Source: JBBIWA01 sp037439425
GTDB lineage: Bacteria > Acidobacteriota > Blastocatellia > RBC074
Reading direction: 5' to 3'
Assembly (NCBI GenBank): GCA_037439425.1
Contig: JBBIWA010000008.1
Location: 62,001-126,000 of the forward strand
DNA length: 64,000 nucleotides
Notes under the pieces: generated by a model
Database searches by the model: none
Seen by the model: only the letters and a program-made list of their open reading frames with translations
What the model was told of the DNA's origin: nothing
Translations under genes and position numbers: made by a program
Part shown: one piece after another, positions 61,718 through 64,000 of the stretch
Numbering within the stretch: the stretch's first letter is position 1
Layout: the number at the start of each line of letters is the position of its first letter

Positions 61718-62422
61718 TCAAACCTTTCCGTCCAGATATCGCCGCCGCTTTGCCGGCGGGAATCTTTCAATCGCATAGCGCAGCATGGTGCGTGGCATCA
61801 CGCGATAGTGTCTTCGCAGAAACTCTTCTTCACTCGGCAAGTGGCGCTTGCCCACTTCGCGCAGCATCCAACCGGCGGCTTTATGGATCAAATCTTCTTG
61901 GTCGCCGAGGAGCATTTCGGCGATCTTGAGCGTCTCGGCAAATTCGTTGTGCCTGATGAAGTGCAAGGTGGCGATGATCGAGATGCGCCGCTCCCACAGC
62001 AGGGGCGATCTGGCTAACTGGTAAAGTGGCCTCTTGCTTCGGTGCCTCAAATAAGCGCCGGCGATATTGGGAGCTGAACAATCAACCAGGTCCCAGTTAT
62101 TGACCCATTGCGTATTGTCGAGATAGAGCCGGTAGATGCTCTTTTTCGCCGCTTCAGTTCCCTTAGCGTAAAGACGCGCCAGAACCAAAAGCGCCAGCGA
62201 TCTCTCTTCGTGGATGGCGGAGTGAAGTAATTGCTCAGCTTCTTCCAGGGTCAGATCGGAATATTCTTTCGCCAGCGTGCGCAGCTCCGGCGCGCTGATG
62301 CCCAAAAAGAGATCGCCTTCGGCGTACTCTCCTGGCCCCGTCTTGAAGAATCGTTGCGCGAGGGCGGCTCTTTGCTTGTCTCCGCGCTGCTGCAGGATGG
62401 CGCGAATCTCATCTACTACCAT
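61718..62422 (-). CDS. DNA alkylation repair protein AlkD-like
   Basis: A 234-residue HEAT-like repeat protein of the AlkD family, glycosylases that remove bulky or positively charged alkylated bases. The conserved block LDNTQWVNNWDLVDCSAPNIAGAYL (quoted in part: WVNNWDLVDCSAPNI, about 102-118) and the C-terminal IHKAAGWMLREVGKR support it; the catalytic Asp in the WDLVD stretch is present. Start near 62422. It lies 29 bases after the lipoprotein gene on the same strand. Confidence 0.9.
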   Translation of the reverse strand: MVVDEIRAILQQRGDKQRAALAQRFFKTGPGEYAEGDLFLGISAPELRTLAKEYSDLTLEEAEQLLHSAIHEERSLALLVLARLYAKGTEAAKKSIYRLYLDNTQWVNNWDLVDCSAPNIAGAYLRHRSKRPLYQLARSPLLWERRISIIATLHFIRHNEFAETLKIAEMLLGDQEDLIHKAAGWMLREVGKRHLPSEEEFLRRHYRVMPRTMLRYAIERFPPAKRRRYLDGKV

Positions 62423-62451
62423 AGGGACTTAGCGGATAAGATGGTGGCTCA

Positions 62452-63021
62452 TCAGGACGGCTTATACTCCGAAAGCAGATTAAGCTTTGGCAGAATGAGC
62501 TCATCCCAGATTTGCGGATCATCAATGTACATACCGGCCAGAATCACCGTATATAGTCTGGTCCCTGCTCGCAGGGTGAAAATATTACCGACCACATGAC
62601 CATCTTTGGTCAGGAGGCTGAATGAACTATCGTCGCCATACTTCTTGAACCCCTTGACCTCCTGAATTTTGACCCCCTCTCTTCTCAGCCCGATCTGCAG
62701 TCCGATCTTCTCCGCTCCCTGGGAGAATAGGGTATCGGACTTCTCCCTTTCGATGGTCACGGTGACGGAGAGGTAGAGCGGATGATCTTGCTCTGACTCG
62801 GGCGTCTGAAACTCATATTTCAGTTCGTATGAGCCATCAAAATATTTCGTTTTGGTGAATGACTCATACTTGTCGATCGGCTGGAACTCGTAGCCGTACT
62901 CGACCAGATCATGCGCACGCAGAAAGAGCACTTTCTCACTTTCAGAGACGGATTGTTTTTGCCAGCAGGCAAGCAAGCTGAACACTGCCGGGAGCAAAAA
63001 CAGACGACGAATGACCTTCAT
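62452..63021 (-). CDS. Putative lipoprotein of unknown function
   Basis: A 189-residue protein with a lipoprotein signal (basic N-terminus, hydrophobic run, lipobox-like SLLAC at about residue 18). The rest is beta-rich with hydrophilic stretches (YELKYEFQTPES, LYLSVTVTIEREKS, GNIFTLRAGTRLYTVIL), vaguely like the PsbP/Mog1p fold, but no family is recognised. Likely anchored in a membrane facing the periplasm. ATG 3 bases after the stop of the LarA-like gene; RBS inside that gene's end. Probably co-transcribed with it. Confidence 0.7.
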   Translation of the reverse strand: MKVIRRLFLLPAVFSLLACWQKQSVSESEKVLFLRAHDLVEYGYEFQPIDKYESFTKTKYFDGSYELKYEFQTPESEQDHPLYLSVTVTIEREKSDTLFSQGAEKIGLQIGLRREGVKIQEVKGFKKYGDDSSFSLLTKDGHVVGNIFTLRAGTRLYTVILAGMYIDDPQIWDELILPKLNLLSEYKPS

Positions 63022-63024
63022 GGG

Positions 63025-64000
63025 TTACCTACGGCTTCTCATCATTGGATATTTGACATAAGCAATAACTGCATCTTTGCCCTGCTGCGCTTCAGCCATT
63101 TGGATGGCCTGCTCAATCGTGTCACTCGTCTGAAAGCCTAGATGACGAGCCAGAGCTGGATCGTCTGCGCCGGCCACAATCACTGTGCTGACGTGGCGCA
63201 AACGCTTGAGCGGGTAAGTCGCCATCAGCGCGTGCACGGGGTGGAAGCCATAACAGAAGCGATACTTGTAGATGTAATCAGGCCGATTGGCGAAGTCCTC
63301 CTCGGCGCGATCGCGAATCAGATATGGATCGTTAGTCTGGCTCAACCATCGCTCCCAAACTTCGCGATAAGATGGATGGTGCACCTCATTCCACTCATTG
63401 GGACAAGGCGTAGCCAGAATTACCGTGCAGCCAGGTTTGCCCGCGGCTTCAATCATTCCGCCGAGATAACCGAGTCCTGAGGAAATCAGCGTCAGAATCG
63501 GATTCATTGAGGAGAAGGCCGCGTAAGGGCTCCAATTGGGAATGCCGTAGAGGATGATGCCGGCTTTCTCCTGCAGCGCCTCACGGCGCGGCGGAGAGGC
63601 GGACTTGAGCAGCTCCAGCGCCGCGCCTCGCGTGGCCGCCACGCTGCCGGCCCACATCGCCGCGACCGCCTGAGGGTTGCTCAGGACGGTCTCGAGCTTG
63701 AAGATGCGCCGTCCTAGAGTTGCCTCCAGATGCTCGCCCATTTCGTTCAGCATCTCGTGCATCGGATTGCGCACCAGCGAGGTGGACATATCATCCGGGT
63801 TGTGATGCCAGCGGATCGAACGATAACTCGACAGCCCAACGCAGACCGATTTCCATCCGCCATTGAAGCCGCGATAGCAATTCGTATTGACGTAGATCGT
63901 CAAATCAGAATCAACCACCAGCCGGTTGACTTCAACGTCGTAGCCCGACGAAGTCAAGCCGAGATGGACGAGATTTTCTTTGTCCTCCGCGTCGTGGCAA
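63025..64000 (-). CDS. LarA-like (DUF2088) protein, 5' end beyond the window
   Basis: Lactate-racemase-related protein; the frame is open to the right edge (HDAEDKENLVHLG precedes the first in-window start), so at least the N-terminal part is missing. Visible blocks: TSSGYDVEVNRLVVDSDLTIYVN (in part), the catalytic-type region GFNGGWKSVCVGLSSYRSI, and C-terminal PLKRLRHVSTVIVAGADDP. LarA itself uses a nickel-pincer cofactor made by LarB/C/E, none of which is in the window. Many DUF2088 proteins have other or unknown substrates. Operon with the lipoprotein gene (3-base gap). Confidence 0.75.
   Translation of the reverse strand, partial: CHDAEDKENLVHLGLTSSGYDVEVNRLVVDSDLTIYVNTNCYRGFNGGWKSVCVGLSSYRSIRWHHNPDDMSTSLVRNPMHEMLNEMGEHLEATLGRRIFKLETVLSNPQAVAAMWAGSVAATRGAALELLKSASPPRREALQEKAGIILYGIPNWSPYAAFSSMNPILTLISSGLGYLGGMIEAAGKPGCTVILATPCPNEWNEVHHPSYREVWERWLSQTNDPYLIRDRAEEDFANRPDYIYKYRFCYGFHPVHALMATYPLKRLRHVSTVIVAGADDPALARHLGFQTSDTIEQAIQMAEAQQGKDAVIAYVKYPMMRSRR

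Overview
The window reads as a chromosomal segment of a free-living, moderately GC-rich Gram-negative bacterium, most likely an Acidobacteriota member (Blastocatellia-like). This is inferred from the gene content: secreted BNR/sortilin-type propeller proteins, a secretin carrying a C-terminal cohesin domain, tandem secreted amidohydrolases, YCF48-like repeats and LiaF/DUF4097-type proteins. No rRNA, tRNA, phage, transposase or CRISPR array was recognised. Genes lie on both strands in short operons.

Left part (1-17.2 kb): a TPR protein cut by the window edge, a PilT-type ATPase, an aldehyde dehydrogenase, a small secreted Tyr/Gly/Arg-rich protein, a D-threonine-aldolase-like enzyme, an M19 dipeptidase, a PDZ membrane protein and an unlisted 32-residue membrane microprotein. 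Then follow a divergent tesA / ybbA-ybbP locus with the same arrangement as in Escherichia coli, and mutL. After mutL there is a structured intergenic segment ending in a strong intrinsic terminator, a candidate ncRNA.

Middle part (17.7-38.7 kb): mostly housekeeping and metabolism (pta, a DedA protein, an HD nucleotidase-like protein, dusB, a CinA/MoaB-like protein, a BtpA-family protein, a crotonase, a PLP decarboxylase, gamma-glutamyltransferase). These are followed by two large secreted beta-propeller proteins (sortilin-like; SPOR plus YCF48-like) and a compact ECF sigma / anti-sigma / B-box / LiaF-DUF4097 operon that looks like an envelope-stress module.

Right part (38.9-64 kb): a degenerate EAL-HDOD regulator, three neighbouring secreted amidohydrolases of which two lack the N-terminal metal-binding histidines, a truncated PIN toxin with its antitoxin, a HAD hydrolase and a PilQ-like secretin-cohesin fusion. 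Next come two paralogous subtilisin-like proteases with hexapeptide-repeat tails flanking a GNAT protein and an HD-GYP/GAF/GGDEF protein. The window ends with an APC transporter, a phosphotransferase, an AlkD-like protein, a lipoprotein and a LarA-like gene cut by the right edge.

The most striking non-genic signal is a family of intergenic palindromes built from 7-bp units (GGATTTC and relatives), seen at least nine times, with analogous heptad arrays of other sequence elsewhere. Several invade coding sequence: they supply the C-terminus and stop of ybbA, the stop of pta, the tail of the APC transporter, an N-terminal extension of the GDSL lipoprotein and linker residues of two multidomain proteins. 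The other leading candidates are the protease hexapeptide tails, the metal-site-free amidohydrolases, the SPOR-propeller fusion and the orphan ncRNA. All functions are read from sequence motifs only; no searches were run.
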